Source of the DNA: Holtermannia corniformis
Lineage: Eukaryota > Basidiomycota > Tremellomycetes > Holtermanniales
Assembly: GCA_001599935.1 (NCBI GenBank)
Contig: BCIJ01000002.1
Coordinates: 409,811 to 473,810, forward strand
Reading direction: 5' to 3'
Length of the DNA stretch: 64,000 bases
Below are positions 42,795 to 55,800 of this stretch, piece by piece; within the stretch, counting starts at the first letter, position 1, and each line of letters begins with the position of its first letter. The translations under genes were made by a program, and so were the position numbers. The notes under the pieces are model-generated. The model worked only from the letters and a program-made list of their open reading frames with translations, did not search any database and was not told the origin of the DNA.

Positions 42795-45297
42795 TCACAT
42801 CTCTTTGGTACCTGCCGCTGCGCCTGCTTGAAGCGACTCGACCTGCTTGCTATACGCATATCAGCGGCGTTTCGTGATCAGCTCGCTTACATTCGCTCCT
42901 GGTGCCGCTCAAGCTCAGCCTCGAGGTTCGCTTTCTTGGCTGCCTCCTCTGGATCCACGAGATCCTCGGCCATCCGCTTCTCAACATGACTCGGCACAGC
43001 CATGATGCCGAGGCTTTCACAAAGATACACCCCAGCGTCGGCCATCAAGATGCTCACACGAAGCAGCACGCGCTGCTCGACATTACACGCAAAGTGCTCG
43101 GCCATCGCCCGAGCCACCGTCATGATCTGCGCCGTGAGCTCCAGATTCGGCAGGTCGCTGCCGGCCAAGTACGATCGTGCAGACTCGAGGATCCGCTGGC
43201 GATATTCTTCCGACGCTTGGCAGCTGGCGAATTCGCGCTCTGCTTCGAGGACTTCGGCCAGCCTCTCTTGCATCTTAGGCTTGGCTTCCGCGAGCATATC
43301 GTGCAGCGCCATTCTGCTCTCGTCAACGGCGGGAGTGAGTATGGAACGGACGACTGACCGGACTTGCGTCACCACTGGCGCAGCACCGGAGACGCGAGCA
43401 GAGTGATCAATAGCGCGGTTGAGCTCCGTCCAGACGTCATTGACCAGACTTTCAGCAGCAGCCGTCCAGTCATCAATAGTCTGCTCCATGAACTCTTCCA
43501 GAAGACTACTCAAATCGACTCCACCGTGCTGGGAGCTCACGTGCCTGTTTGTCAACGCAGGCATGACCATCGCCCCTCACCTCTTGAACATGTCATCGAG
43601 CTCCGCGGCCGAGATGATCTTGGCAGTGGAGTCTGGGGCACTGATCGCCGAAGAGCTGGCTGATAGGATGCGGCGTCGCTCCCAGCTTGTACGCTGCTGC
43701 GACCCCCCGCTAACGCGCGGTTGGGCCGCTTCGACTGCGCGAATGAACCGTCGGATCCGTTTGCGCAGGACGTGTGCAGTCTTTCTTGTCTTGACGTCGG
43801 CCCGAAGTCGCCGGCTGATAGTCCTCGCGACGATCAATGTCTGCTTGACGGCATCCGTCGGTACGTGACTGAAGTCTTCGAGCTGACGCTTTGTCTGTGA
43901 TAGATCCTCTTGCTCATCGGTGAGAATGACGCTCAGTCTGTCATGGTCAGCTCGTAACACAAGACGGCGGCGACAGCCGCACCTGAGCTCCATCTTGTCC
44001 TTAAAAAGACCGAGGATTTCATTCACGAGCTTGCTGCTTCCGCAGCGTACTCCTTTTGCAACCAAGTCTGGCCACAATCGCGTTGCGAACAGCCGGTGCT
44101 CTTCCTCCAGTACCTGAGCGTCCGATAGCGCCGGTTGCTCCTCGTCATCTGCAGCGCTTCGCAGCCGCAGAGGATAGATGCGCTTGGTGAAGAAGGCTGT
44201 TTCACCAAGCCAATACGGTCGCCATGCGAAGCTCTTCATGCCATCAATCCTGTCACACTTGGTGAAGGCGGCTGCGGCAAGTCAGATGCGGGCGCTCGAG
44301 TGTGATGACGCTGACCGAAAGTACGTTGCCCGGTGGGATCAACCTCTTGAACGAGAGGCAAAGTACGCGAGCCTTTGACTTCTTGAGAAGCGTCGTGGCA
44401 CATGAGAATCATGGCGTGAGGTCGCGCTAGATACTTTTTCGAAAGGTCATGGACCAACGCTGGCAGCATAAAAGCTAACCCTGTATTATGTGTCCTTGCC
44501 ACTTACAAGCTCCTGGAACGCTGTCGTCGATGAGACCTACTTGCATGAGCTCAAGGAACTTTGATGGCGAGGTCCTACCAGGTAAGTCGATGACGCAGAT
44601 CGACGTCAACTTCGGCCCCTGTACCTGTGGGGGCATGAGCGAGGGCCGTGTCACTGCCGGTACCAACATCGATGACGATACCGTTATTCGTGTATTGCCC
44701 ATTCGTTGCGAAGCCCCTTGAGCTGTCAACGTGATTTCTCTATAGGTTATCCGCGTACCTTGGATCGAGCAGCGCAGTTGCCTTCTCGATCATGCCTCGG
44801 AGGTCCAAAACTGAGGCAATAGCATTGTCCTCTGCTACTTGTTGCAGACCGAGATCGGTGTCGATATACACTTTTGCTGCGAATCCGTCCCCTGCGTGAT
44901 GGCAATACGCCGTCAAAGGACACCTGGACAAGATGCCCGCCGATCAGTATAATCTTCCCTGGGCAGTCTCTGCGCACCTGGTGACCGAGCCGGTGCCTGA
45001 TTCGAGATGCAACTTGGTCTATGAGCGAGGCTCTTGATCTAGGAGGAGACGTACACCCGTTAGTCGAGACAGACTGCGCTCCTTAAGCAGTATATCGAAA
45101 CACTGATACACTTACAGTCGCGACTTTCCAGCCGACTGTTCGCCGATCGCTACAACGTGGGGCATTGCGCCTGTTTGGATGTCTTGCATAAAACTGAGAA
45201 TTGTCAGGACTTCCCATTGTCTACGATTGTTGCGCCAAGTTACTCACTCCGTGCGCATCTGCTTGATGAGCCGCCCGAGTCGATCAAGCCCGTCCAT
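42795..45297 (-). CDS. Dynamin-like GTPase, copy 1
   Basis: A large GTPase of the dynamin/Mx superfamily. The start MDGLDRLGRLIKQMRTDFMQ leads to MPHVVAIGEQSAGKSRL (P-loop GEQSAGKS), then LTSICVIDLPGRTSPSKFLE (DLPG), YLARPHAMILMCHDASQE, VDPTGQRTFG and FTKCDRIDGMKSFAWRPYWL (TKCD). The stalk follows: RRLRADVKTRKTAHVLRKRI, LLEEFMEQTIDDWTAAAESL and EAKPKMQERLAEVLEAEREF. The end is a charged helix EEAAKKANLEAELERHQERI followed by KQVESLQAGAAAGTKEM. No membrane segment, PH or Pro-rich domain is seen, so it is closer to Mx/Vps1-like forms than to classical dynamin. Its membrane target is unknown. It forms a tandem pair with copy 2 upstream. Confidence 0.78.
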
Positions 45298-45715
45298 GTT
45301 ACGTTGCGAGCCTTGCGAAGCGTGGTGTGTTCCGATGAAAGTCGCGAGACCAGCTGGGGATCCCCCGGAAGAGTCTGCGGTCAACATCTATGGTCGAACG
45401 TGGGGGTAGTCTCGAGCTGTATGGTAGTCTGCAATGAAGGAAGAAAACTTGCCCGGTCATCCACGCCGGAGGACCCTGATTGTGCATGCCTGGCGATCAA
45501 GGTGAAACGTAACAACGGTTCGTGCTTGAGAGCGGTGCACGATGGGACTTGTTTCACTCTCCCTTACTCAGATGCCCGGATCGCCGTGTCACGATAACTC
45601 CAAACATCACGCATAATCGCATTGCTCGAGCCGGCCCGAGTGGCTGTATGTACACCTTATCATCCCTGTACTTGCTCCAAGCAAGTGTCGTCCAAACAAG
45701 ACGCAAGCAATGGTC
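45298..45715. other. Spacer between the two dynamin-like genes
   Basis: About 420 bp with no convincing ORF. It should hold the terminator of copy 2 and the promoter of copy 1. Confidence 0.4.
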
Positions 45716-48496
45716 TCAACCGCTTGCCAGCACCGCCTGCAGTGAAGCACTGCGACCGGTCAGCCATATCAAAATAAGTAGCATAACTCACGTCTTGAGC
45801 CGGCCTGCTTCCAGCTCGGCTGACAACTTACGGCGTTTGTTCTGGCGCTCCGCGTCGTCTTGCTGATCGCGAATCTCTTTGATCACGGTGGCATCTGCGT
45901 GCCTCGCCACATTGTACAAGCCCACCCCTTCGCACAGCTCGATGTTGCAGTCTTGAACCAGAGTGGCGATGCGAGCGAACAATATTTGCTCGGCAGAGCG
46001 CAGAAAATGCTCTGCCATGACGCGAGAGTCGGCTAGGATCTTGGCGCCGAGTTCGAGTGCCACCCGACGTTTCAGTGGCATAGCTGCGGCCACGAAACCG
46101 CCTTCTGGGGGCTCATCCGTCGAATTGTGGAGAAAGGCCGCCGCCGAGTCCATGAGGAATTGCCGCTGGTCGCGCGTAGCGAGGCAAACGGGTCGGGCGA
46201 ACTCTGCTTGAAGTGTCGACTCGATGTACGCGACGGTGAGCGCCTTGTGGCTGATCAAGAACGCTTGCATCAATGCGCTGCGAGGGACATCAGAGCGCGG
46301 CACACGTGGACGGGTAGGATCACCTGAATCTCGCAAAGACGGGCATGTTGCCACATTGTTCGCGCAGGGAGCGATTGGCTGCGTCGCGAACTTCGTCCCA
46401 CACCGACGTAACGAGGGGTAGAATCAGCGCAGACCACTTGCGCTGAACGTTGTTGTTATTCAAGCGCAGCAACGAAGGGATATCGGGTTCGCCATCTGCA
46501 GATCGTACAGATCTAGTCAATGTCAGTCAGAGCTGACTATGGCACGTCCTCGACAGACTCACCGGGAAATGAGGTCGTCCAGCTTCTGTTGGCTCATACC
46601 GGAGACGACGAGCGACTCTGCCGGCTCCCGGTTGAGCAGCAGTCGATCCGGCCATACAGCAGTAGCCGTATCAGCTAGAGCCTTGTCCTTGTCAAGAGCT
46701 TCGAATGGCGCGATGTGCGGCATCGCGTCTTCGAGCTCGTGCGTAAAATCGTTGAAGAGCTTGCGAATCGTCGCCGAACCGTTGCCGACATTGAGGTCTT
46801 CGGCAAAGCCTTCACAAACGGCCTTGATCAAGCGATGCAGATCGGCGACGGGGTGGGCCGAAGTGAAGTCGAGGTCGTTGTACGCTACGCGGTACTCCTC
46901 TTGACGAGAGCGTGCAGCGGCGAGCGCCGCTTCAAGACTGCACGTGTCGGTTCAGCTTGCTCTATCCATTTGGTACCTACCCTTGAGCAATGCGAGTCTC
47001 GTGCGCGGCAGAGAGCTTGAGCTTGAGTTGCGGGCTACCAAATCCAACAGACAAGCCGGCTTCGCGCCATCTGGGGCTCTGAAATGTCGCCAGTTCTCGA
47101 GCGACGATCTCTCGCGCCGTCTTGTGTACCCCTGGCTGCCGATCCTCACTCCCAGATAGATGCACAAGAAAATGGTTGTCCTTGCTGGCTTTCTTCCACA
47201 TTGGCGTCCACGAGCAGTTGCTGACAGTCTCGACACGATCGCACTTCGTGTAGACATCTGTGACAGATTGATCAGAAGCGCTCTGGTTTCGGTGGTGAAG
47301 CCACTTACAGAACGGGCGAGCGCCGTTCGACTCGGCGTCTTTTGCCAAGTGGAGGGCTTGAGACGCGTTGAAGTCGACTTGCGAATCGATGCACACCAGC
47401 AGAAGCACGTCACGACGATTGAGGTACGTGTGCAGAATGTCGCGGGCGAGAACTATCGGGCATGACATGAACACCAAAACGCCAGCAGGCGTGCCGCTCA
47501 CCGTCATCTCCCTCGAACAGCTTTGTGCCTTTCGCCAACGTAGCCTCCTTCGTAATGAGACCTGGGATGATTGGCTCAAGCTGGGAAGAGGCGTTTGCGC
47601 TGCGCACCAGGTAGATCTACGACGAAAGCTGACTGAATGTCAGGGCTGCGCACCTCGTTCAAGTCAGCAATCGCACGACGATGCGCTAGAGGGGACGTAC
47701 ATCAAGAACGATGCTGTGCATGTTGAAAGTGGATTCAGCCCCGCGCTTGCTATTGTGGCTGTGCTCTTCAGTGATCAAACTTGCACAGCTCGCAGTAAGA
47801 CATACTACCGCTGGAGAATCCCGTTCATCTCCACGAGGCCCTTCATGAGGTCTCCGACGTTGTGGTACTCGAATACCACTCGATCCGGCCTACCGTAATC
47901 ATGGTATTTGCCGCGCACGAGCAATTTAGCAATCGCGTGAAATGGTGCAGTCGATTTCATGCAGTAGGCGTGAAGGGCGGCTCTTGGGGTGGATCAGTGG
48001 AATCGCAATGTCATGTACAAGACGTACGTAGTGACGAGTCCGCTGCCAATGTTGAAGGGCAGCTACGAGTCTTAGCTGCGCCTTCTACGACTGAGCCGCT
48101 TACACCAGTGATGGCACTCAGGCTGGGCGTCGTCAGCATCATCCCCTCACACGGCGAGACAACGCACACGCTCGACTTTCCAGCGCTCTGGTCACCACAC
48201 ACGACAACAGCCTGCATGAGTCCATCGCGAAGAGGAGTGCCGCTGCCAGACGTCAGCGGTGTCGCTGTAGCCCGACGCGCTCACTTTTGATAGTGGCCAT
48301 CATGAACCTGCTTGAGGGCTTCGATCTTGCGGCCGAGAGCGTCGTACCCGTGCGGATTCGCTGCCTCGGTAATCTCCGCTGGGCCTTGGAGCTCGATGAC
48401 GGTGGCATCTGAGCTGCCACTGCTCGGTGTTGCGTTGACCTTGTAGCCAGGCGGCGAGGGTGTGATTGGCGTGCTTGCTTGGACTGCAACTCTCAT
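45716..48496 (-). CDS. Dynamin-like GTPase, copy 2
   Basis: A paralogue of copy 1 with the same plan. Its N-terminus is about 65 residues longer (start 48496, MRVAVQASTPITPSPPGYKV), then YDALGRKIEALKQVHDGHYQ and GLMQAVVVCGDQSAGKSSV (P-loop GDQSAGKSS). Other motifs: YTKCDRVETVSNCSWTPMWK (TKCD), FNDFTHELEDAMPHIAPFEA, ALMQAFLISHKALTVAYIES and KRRVALELGAKILADSRVMA in the stalk. The end resembles copy 1: VIKEIRDQQDDAERQNKRRK and AELEAGRLKT, then a short last exon ending VLASG at 45716-45718. Alignment of the last helix and of 'RVMAEHF' with copy 1's 'RAMAEHF' shows the two are duplicates that have diverged widely. Confidence 0.76.
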
Positions 48497-49248
48497 TCTC
48501 GCCGAAGAGTGAATACCTAGTGAGATGTGCGTCCGACCGGCTCGACTTTATCAGCATCTTAAAGACCCAGCACAGGCCCTTGCGCCGCACCACCGTCGAG
48601 ACAAGACGACGGTCAGCGTGTTTCAGCACATCAGCACGTCCCTCTCCCAGTCGCTCAGGCATCCTTTTGCCCGGATCCTCCGCAGAGCCTGATCGCAGTG
48701 ACCGAGCATCTCACGGCTAGCGTCGGTCTCGACGCGCTAATGAGCACAGACTGTCCGTGAGTGGAGGTTGAGTCAACGTCGTGCTGAAACAACGTCGTGC
48801 TAAAACAACGTCGACGTTTCAGATGGCCGCGGTGGAGGATTGCGATCCAGACGGTATTTTTTTACGCCTGATCTCCATCTTGCGGTATATCAACCCTTGT
48901 GCGCACCGTCAGCAAGCAACCAAAAGGGCGATATCTCTGCGGTGGACGCAGAGTGAGCTCTCTGGGCCCTCTCATCAAGCATATGATTACATCAAGACGA
49001 TCGTCAAGACAGTAGATAGTGCTCGACATCGGGATGATCCATGGCGAAACTCACAAAGTTGCATCCAGGAAAATAAAGGAGCTCCCAGGAGGGAACGAGG
49101 GCCCAGCTTTTTGCTTGTGGCATCTTGCAACGACGGTGGAGCAAGTTCCAGCAGATGTCGATCATCCATGCATGTATGCAAGTCTATATGCTACTGTACT
49201 AGGACCTTGTGGCCTGCCGCAAAGTCATGCAAACCTTTCAAAGCCGTG
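48497..49248. other. Intergenic region with a 16-bp tandem repeat
   Basis: About 750 bp upstream of dynamin-like copy 2 and downstream of the ferric reductase. It holds the short repeat at 48774-48822; I see no ORF to support. Confidence 0.4.
48774..48822 (+). repeat. 16-bp tandem repeat, two and a half copies
   Basis: The unit caacgtcgtgctgaaa occurs at 48774, again with one change (ctaaaa) at 48790, and a partial copy (caacgtcg) at 48806. Confidence 0.75.
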
Positions 49249-51398
49249 CTAGAGCGAGAACGTCTCGCAATGCATCTTGACGCCGCCCGCACGGCGCCCA
49301 GCGGCCGATGCATCGAGCTCTCGCACGACGTTCTCCAAGCCGTCGACCAAGACTTGTGGACCGCAAGCACCAACACCAACCCCGCCTTCGCGGGTGTCGT
49401 TGGTGAGACGCTGGACGAGGGCGTGAAAGTCGGGACGGCGGTTGTGGATCGTGACGGTCGTGATTGGCGATGGGGCGTCGAGCGCGTCGGCGGAAATAGG
49501 GGGCTTCTCGCCCTCGGTAATGGATGCCTTGGCAGTGAAGAAGAGTTCGAGAGAGAGTGTGAAGTCTGGTGAGATGTATTCGAGAGTGGCGGCTTCATCG
49601 ATCAAGCACTGGAGGAGCGGGTAGAGCGCTTCGAGATTTGCTACAGGGCTCTCAGCATCATAGAACAGCGAGGTGGTGGGATGCGGACCTCGATCGCGTA
49701 CAGTCCAGACAAAGACAAGGCTCTTGCAAGCAGCCGTGCCCCGCTTGACACCTCGGACCATGCCTTCAGCGACGCTCAGTGCGAAGGATACTGCAGGCAT
49801 CAGCTACATTTGCGTCGCTCAATTGCACCGACCTCCAGAGCCACCCGCGCAGACCATGACCGACTCGAAGGACGGAAAGAGGAAATTCAACGGACCACCT
49901 AGATGAATCAGTCACGGTTCCTCTCACACCGAGCCAACGCACCATACGGCCCCTCAACCGTCACTTTGACCGTCTCCTGCCTCTGTGCAATCTCGTACAG
50001 CCGCCCAGTCCAATCCCCCGCCTTTTTCACCAACAGCCTGAGATCGCCCTCTGGCCCTGGAGCGGACGCGATGCTGAACGGGTGCGCTTCGAGCCAGCCT
50101 ATGAGACCCATGTCCCAGACGCGGATACGGAGGTGCTGGCCAGGGAAATAGCCTGCTTGTAGAGGCAAGGTGACAAGGGTCGTTTGAGCGCCGGGGAGGG
50201 GTATGAGCGTTGCCCGTTGGATGCGGGTTGTGAGTAGGCGAAAGAGGGTGTTGATGATCAGGAGGGACGCGAAGACGAGTATGTAGGGCAGCGAGGCGGC
50301 CGAGTGGTAGTTGAGCTACTTGGGTGAGCAAGACTGTATCATTCAATGTCAAGATGCTCACCCCGCCGAGCATCAGAATGATTCCAAACTGTATACGTCA
50401 GCTCATCCCTCGACGCGATGAGCGCACTCACATGATGGCCAACCTTGAAGACAATCCACCACCTCCGACGGATCGCACCGATCGACACGATCGCGACGAT
50501 ACATAGACCAGCATAGGCCATGGTCGCGAGGACGTTTGGCTTTTTCGCCATCTCGTGCTTGAAGACTGGGCACGTCAGGCTGTGCGACACACGAGGCGGA
50601 AGAATGAGACATACTGCCGCGCTGGATGAAAAGAACGATGTACGCAATGACATGTAGTGTCGTGATGACAAAGACGAGGCGACCGGTCCAGCGGTGCAGC
50701 CAGTTGATCTGCATTGTCAGCTTAGTGGTCTGAAGCGATGCACTCACTGTTGCATATCCACAGCCCAAGATGGTGCCGACGCCGCCCGCCTTTGCCGCAA
50801 AGCCAACCAGCATGATCATGAGCACGAGCACGACATAGGCACTCCTGCTCGCCTCCCAGACAAAGTTTGCATCGGCCCAAGCGCTGACGGAGGCCGTGAT
50901 CCACAATGAAGCGACTACGACCGCCTGGGTGATCGACAGCCCGACATACGGCAGTCGATACGTTGGGACTGGTAACGTCGGATGCGGGAGCTTTGGCGGG
51001 AGTCTGCGCAGAGCACGTCTGTGCACGGGCGCGAGGATCGTCAAGCGCTGTTTCTCCTCGAGTTCGGATTTCGATGAGCGGCGCAGGATGAAGCCTGTAG
51101 TCCAGGAGGGTGCGTGGCGGATCCGGGTGTAGAGGTACGGCAGCGTCACGGCGAGAGAGATGCTGAAGACGATGATGATGACGTACAAGAAAGTGTGCGT
51201 CGCCTCGTACGCCGTGACCGAGAGGTGGGTGCCATCAGTGTTCCCGGCATCGCCGTGGCCGATGATAGATTCGTCCAAAGCTCCGCGAGGTAGCAGCTGG
51301 CGGACCGGTAGGAAGCCCAAGCCGAGCTCGGCCCCTCCAACGAGCTTGCTGCTGCCACGATGATGGCGACGAGCCCACTCGACGCCGACCGGCAGCAT
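49249..51398 (-). CDS. Ferric reductase-like transmembrane NADPH oxidoreductase
   Basis: A FRE-family flavocytochrome that moves electrons from NADPH across the plasma membrane to Fe3+ or Cu2+. Membrane segments include YVIIIVFSISLAVTLPYLY, GLSITQAVVVASLWITASV, YVVLVLMIMLVGFAAKAGG and LATMAYAGLCIVAIVSIGAI. Haem-ligand histidines are in NWLHRWTGRLVFVITTLHVI and VFKVGHH. The FAD site is HPFSIASAPG, after FPGQHLRIRVWDMG. The NAD end has GVGACGPQVLVDGLENVV (CGP), and the protein ends GGVKMHCETFSL. The start (MLPVGVEWARRHH, 51396-51398) is chosen as the first ATG; a tag acceptor just upstream (ctagtacag) hints at another 5' exon. No signal peptide is visible. Confidence 0.82.
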
Positions 51399-51859
51399 CG
51401 CTACTCCCCTTCCCGCACGCAATGCACGCTGTTCCTGTACTAGCCGTGAGTGATCAGAATGGTCCGTGAGAGTGAGTGAGCGATGGCGGACGCCTTTTCA
51501 TCAGCTGAAACGCTGCGGGTGCAATCGGATAGAGTGGGACGCCAAGGTTGAGTAAAGGAGGGCGTCGCCAGCACAAAAGGCGAGCGAACCCCTGTCGAGC
51601 GTGCGACAGATCGACAGTGTGCATGATGGCCTTGTCTTGTCAGGATGAGCAGGATGAGGCTTGGCTTGGCCCTGTGCAGGTTGACTGCGCCAAGAACCAG
51701 AAGAGCAACACACACAAGTCGGCTTGCGCACAGACGGTGGCAGATGGTCAGTAGGCACGCGGATAGGCTCGGGGAACCGACGGGCCTAGCGAAGCGCCGA
51801 TCACTGCCGGCACGTCCCAACTTTCCACCACCATCGCCTTCTCGCCTGCACGCAGACCA
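51399..51859. promoter_or_regulatory. Divergent region between ferric reductase and MZM1
   Basis: About 460 bp. It may contain an unplaced 5' exon of the ferric reductase gene (acceptor-like ctagtacag, with ctgatcac branch-like sequence upstream) and the MZM1 promoter. Nothing else was seen. Confidence 0.35.
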
Positions 51860-52505
51860 ATGGCGTTCCCAGCACACCTTATCCCAGCCGCCAAGAGCGC
51901 ATACAGAGCCGTGATACGCTCGGTACGGATCACCTTCCAAGGTCAGCCGAGCCGAGCCGCCAGTTGCCGAGCTAACGTTCCCTCCAGGTGACCCTCCTGC
52001 TCACCAGGCTATTCTTCATGCCTTGCGACAGACCTATCAGTCGCCATCACTGACCACTCCGCCTGTCAAGGGTGCTGAGACTGTGACAGAGGAGTCGGTG
52101 GATGATGACGAGCTCGCGAGGCGGATAGCAGAGTGGGCAGAGGTGGCGTTGATCCTGAAACGAAACGTCGTGCAGGGCAAACTGAGTGACAAGGGCGCGT
52201 ACGGTGAGTTTGCGTGTATACTGCGCTGGCCGCGGCTTCGAGCTCCCGGGGTCCGTCGTACAACACACGGATCAACTGTCGCTGTTCTCTTGAACCGCGA
52301 ATAGAGACTGTCGCCTGATGCACACCGGCTGACGCTCCTAGACCTGCGCATCACGAAAGACACCGAGCTCGGCTACAACGACTCGATCAAGACCCCAAAA
52401 CCAATGCCCATCACACCGTTCCCGAACCGAGGGAAGCGTAGACGGAGAGAGGCGGCCGAAGCCAAGGCTGGGTCCGGAGGCGCTGGTGGCTGTGGATCGG
52501 CTTAG
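51860..52505 (+). CDS. MZM1: Mitochondrial complex III assembly factor MZM1/LYRM7
   Basis: A small LYR-family chaperone that stabilises the Rieske protein in the matrix before its insertion into complex III. The exons read MAFPAHLIPAAKSAYRAVIR, SVRITFQGDPPAHQAILHAL and RQTYQSP, then ELARRIAEWAEVALILKRNV and VQGKLSDKG, then DLRITKDTELGYNDSIK. A basic tail follows (NRGKRRRREAAEAKAG) with the stop at 52503-52505. AYRAVIR stands where the LYR tripeptide lies in the family, and the DLRITKDTELGxNxSIK end is diagnostic. Confidence 0.85.
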
Positions 52506-52853
52506 CATGGATGGCATTGCATTGCTTCGAGTCTTGTGCATGCGCCGACTGATGAGCTTTGCACGAGTCGCACTGCAGCTCGTATGGCGCAACCAAGTCC
52601 AAATGAGTTGGCATGGCAAGACTCCGCTACGCGACTGCAGGAATGCATACTGCCTGCTCTGCTCGCACATCCGAACAACTGCCAGCCACTGTGAGTCTGT
52701 TCAGCTGCGAACAAACTACATACCCTCTCGACGTTTCCGCTTGGCTAGCAACGTGCTAGCAATTCCCGCGCGGAGCCCCCTCGTGACGTCTCCTGTTTGC
52801 CGTCTGCACCGACGCCTCTTGGTGTCCCTCTTCTCCGTCTCGCCACTGCCAGC
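52506..52853. other. Intergenic stretch
   Basis: About 350 bp between two same-strand genes; no feature seen beyond the presumed promoter of the next gene. Confidence 0.4.
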
Positions 52854-55800
52854 ATGGGCTCGTTCACACAGCTCATAGTCACATACCTGCTCGGCGGGGT
52901 CACGTTCCTTCCGCTCGTCCTGCTCGGCGGGATCCGTGAGTTTCATGTCGGAGCGTACGACCGAAGGACCTCGCTGACGATGTAGTCTACATCCGGTACT
53001 ACGGTTCCATCCCACTCCCTCTTGAAGAGTTGCTAGACTCGGACGATCCGCCAGATGATGAAGAGCAAAAGAAAAAGGTGGCGGCGGCCACGAGCTCGCC
53101 TTCACAGCCGACCATCTCGGGCTGGCTCACGATCCGTCGCGGATTCCCAAAAGCTAATGGCGAAAAGCACAGTCGGACGCCCAGTATCGACGTCACCGCC
53201 ACCCCCAGCCCTTCACCTTCCGATAGCAAAGATGTCACCGCCAAAGACAGCACATACCCTGCACGGCTCATGCAGTCGTACAAGTCCATGCTAGAATCCC
53301 GCTCCAACCCATCCAGTGGCAAAGAGCCCCCCAAAGAGCACTTTTTCTGCACCCTCAAAGGCTCGGTACTGTTCTTGTACCATGACGAGCAAAAGACAGA
53401 GGTCGTGGCCGCAATCGGCGTCGATCGATACGCTGTCTCGGTCAGGACGCCGGATGACGGTGGACGACCGGTCGGGAAAGATGCAGAAATGTTTGCGAAA
53501 CGGAACGCAATCGTGCTGCGCATCCAGGCGAGGGATGGGATCCCAGTGCTGGCAAAGGGCTTGGAGGCGCCAGAGAGTCCAGCAGAGGCAGAGGCGCAAA
53601 AGGAGGTCGAGGCGCTACCATGGTACCTCTTTGTCAAGTCGAATACAAAGTGAGTAGTATTCGATCAGGCGTATAGGCCCACTGATGGCTTGTAGGATGG
53701 AAGACTGGTACACAGCCCTCCTGCTCGCGTCGGCTACTTCGCCGAGCTTGTCAAACGTCTTTGACCCAGCCGATATGCGGCATCTGGTCGACACGCTCGA
53801 TTCACAAGCCGATCCGATCCCGATGCGCTGGCTTAACGCCATGTTTGGCCGCATATTCTTCGGGTTGTACCGCACACAGGCTCTCGAGCAGGTCGATTAC
53901 TGGTCCACGCCTGAGAACACCACGCTGAAACGACACAGTTCATCATTGACCGGATCATGAAGAAGCTCGTCAAAGTGCCCCGTCCGGGCTTCCTGAGCCC
54001 GATTGTCGTGCGTGAAGTCAACGTCGGGAGGTGTGCACCTTAGTAAGTCTCGGTCTGGTGCCACGAACGCATGAGCTGATACAACAGCTTCTCCAAACCG
54101 ATGCTCAAAGACTTGACGGCGGACGGTACTGCCTCGTTCGAAGTCGCAGCGAACTATGCCTCACGGCCATCCCCAAGCAGTCAAGTGCGCATCACCATCG
54201 CGACGACCGCAACCATCCCTACAGGGTTCAAACCGTACGTGGTCGATCTCGTCCTCGCCGTCGTCATCAAGTCGTTCGAGGGCAACCTCGTCGTCAAGAT
54301 GAAGAAACCACCGAGCAACCGGCTCTGGTATGGCTTCACGCAGATGCCGACCATGGAGATTGAGATCATGCCGGTCGTGAGCGAGCGCAAGATCCAGATT
54401 GGGATGGTGTTGAAGGCTATCGAGAAGCAGTTGAGGGATGCGGTATGTCTGCTGATTAGATTGGTGGGTGTATACTGACGTCAGGGAGATTGCTGAATCG
54501 GTCGTGCTCCCTAACATGGACGATATCGCCTTCTTTGATACTTCAGCGCTGAATCTACGCGGTGGGATATTCGACGAGGCGTCAAAGAGCAACCCGGCTG
54601 CGGCAGATGGTCACCCGGAGATCACGGATGAGGGACTTGCACCGCGGACGACACCAACGGATCCGTACGAGACCATCGCAACGGACCCGACGACGCTTCG
54701 CAAGCGTAAATCGCAGAAGGGCACGTCACCTGTCGAAGTGTCGGTGGAGGGCGACGAGCCCAAGCCAGAAGAGATCGGGGCTAGTCTGCCTCGTGTGGAT
54801 ACGGCACCGCCTACACTCGGATCGACCCCTGTTGCATCGTTGCTGGCAAGCAAAAAGTGGTTCGGCAAGGAAGCTGGGGATGCTGCGTCCGTCAAGACGA
54901 CGGCTTCGAGCACGTCTGAGGATACAGTCGCTGCCGAGCCGGCTTCGATCAAGCGCACAGCATCGACGGGCTCCATCAAACGCCCAGACATTGCGATCGA
55001 TTCACCGAGCGAGCCGGCAACAGCGACGATGTCCACCCCATCCCTCATCTCGACTTTGCGCACTCGTGCGGGCGACAAGAAAGCACTGCAGAGCTCGGTC
55101 AATGGCGCCCGAGACGCGGTCAAGAAATGGGGCGTCAATTGGGCCGCGAAACGCAATAGCAAACTGGAGGACGAAACTTTGGGTGCACCGGCCGCGTATC
55201 GACCGCCAGAGGTCGATGACGCGTTCTCGCGGCGCTCGATAGACCATCAATCCAGCCTGCGAGACCGGTTGAACGCCGCAGCCGCCGTCTCGACCTCGCC
55301 GACGCGCAACCTCGACCCCGTGCTATCCTCGCGCTCGTCTGCGAAATCACTTTCCGTCTCTCCGCCTGCACATTCCTTCATTCCCTCTACTTCGCGGCCG
55401 ACGACCGAAGTGAACCGAGCGGAAGCGTCGTCTTCGCGACCGCCACCTCTACCGGTCCGACACCAGCCCTCCAGTAGCGTCAGTATGGTCGTCCCGCGTG
55501 TGCAGCATCGACCTGGCTCGGTCGTCAGCATTGCATCGAGTCCCGAGGCAGGCGAGGTTTCAAGATTCAGCCCATTGGCCGCGGTCGGAAGTGACAAGCC
55601 AGCACCTCCGGCGGTTACGTCTGCTGAGGAGCCAGCGGACTCGCCGACTACAAGTAGACCGCGGGCGGCTAGCAGAGCTGCTTCGATCGCCCTGCTCAGC
55701 TCTAACTCTGAAGCATCTTCACACCCTGCTAGTCCACGCTCCAGTCTCACCCCTGCATCTCGATCGATTTCCACACCAGACGTCACCGCCACGGCCGACA

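Noticed and set aside
49249..49572. Plus-strand frame running from 48781 through the ferric reductase end
   Set aside because: It is antisense to the conserved NAD-binding end (GACGP) of the reductase, and the part before 49249 has no similarity to any family.
53000..53637. 212-codon minus-strand frame
   Set aside because: Antisense of the PH-domain exon of the NVJ2-like gene.
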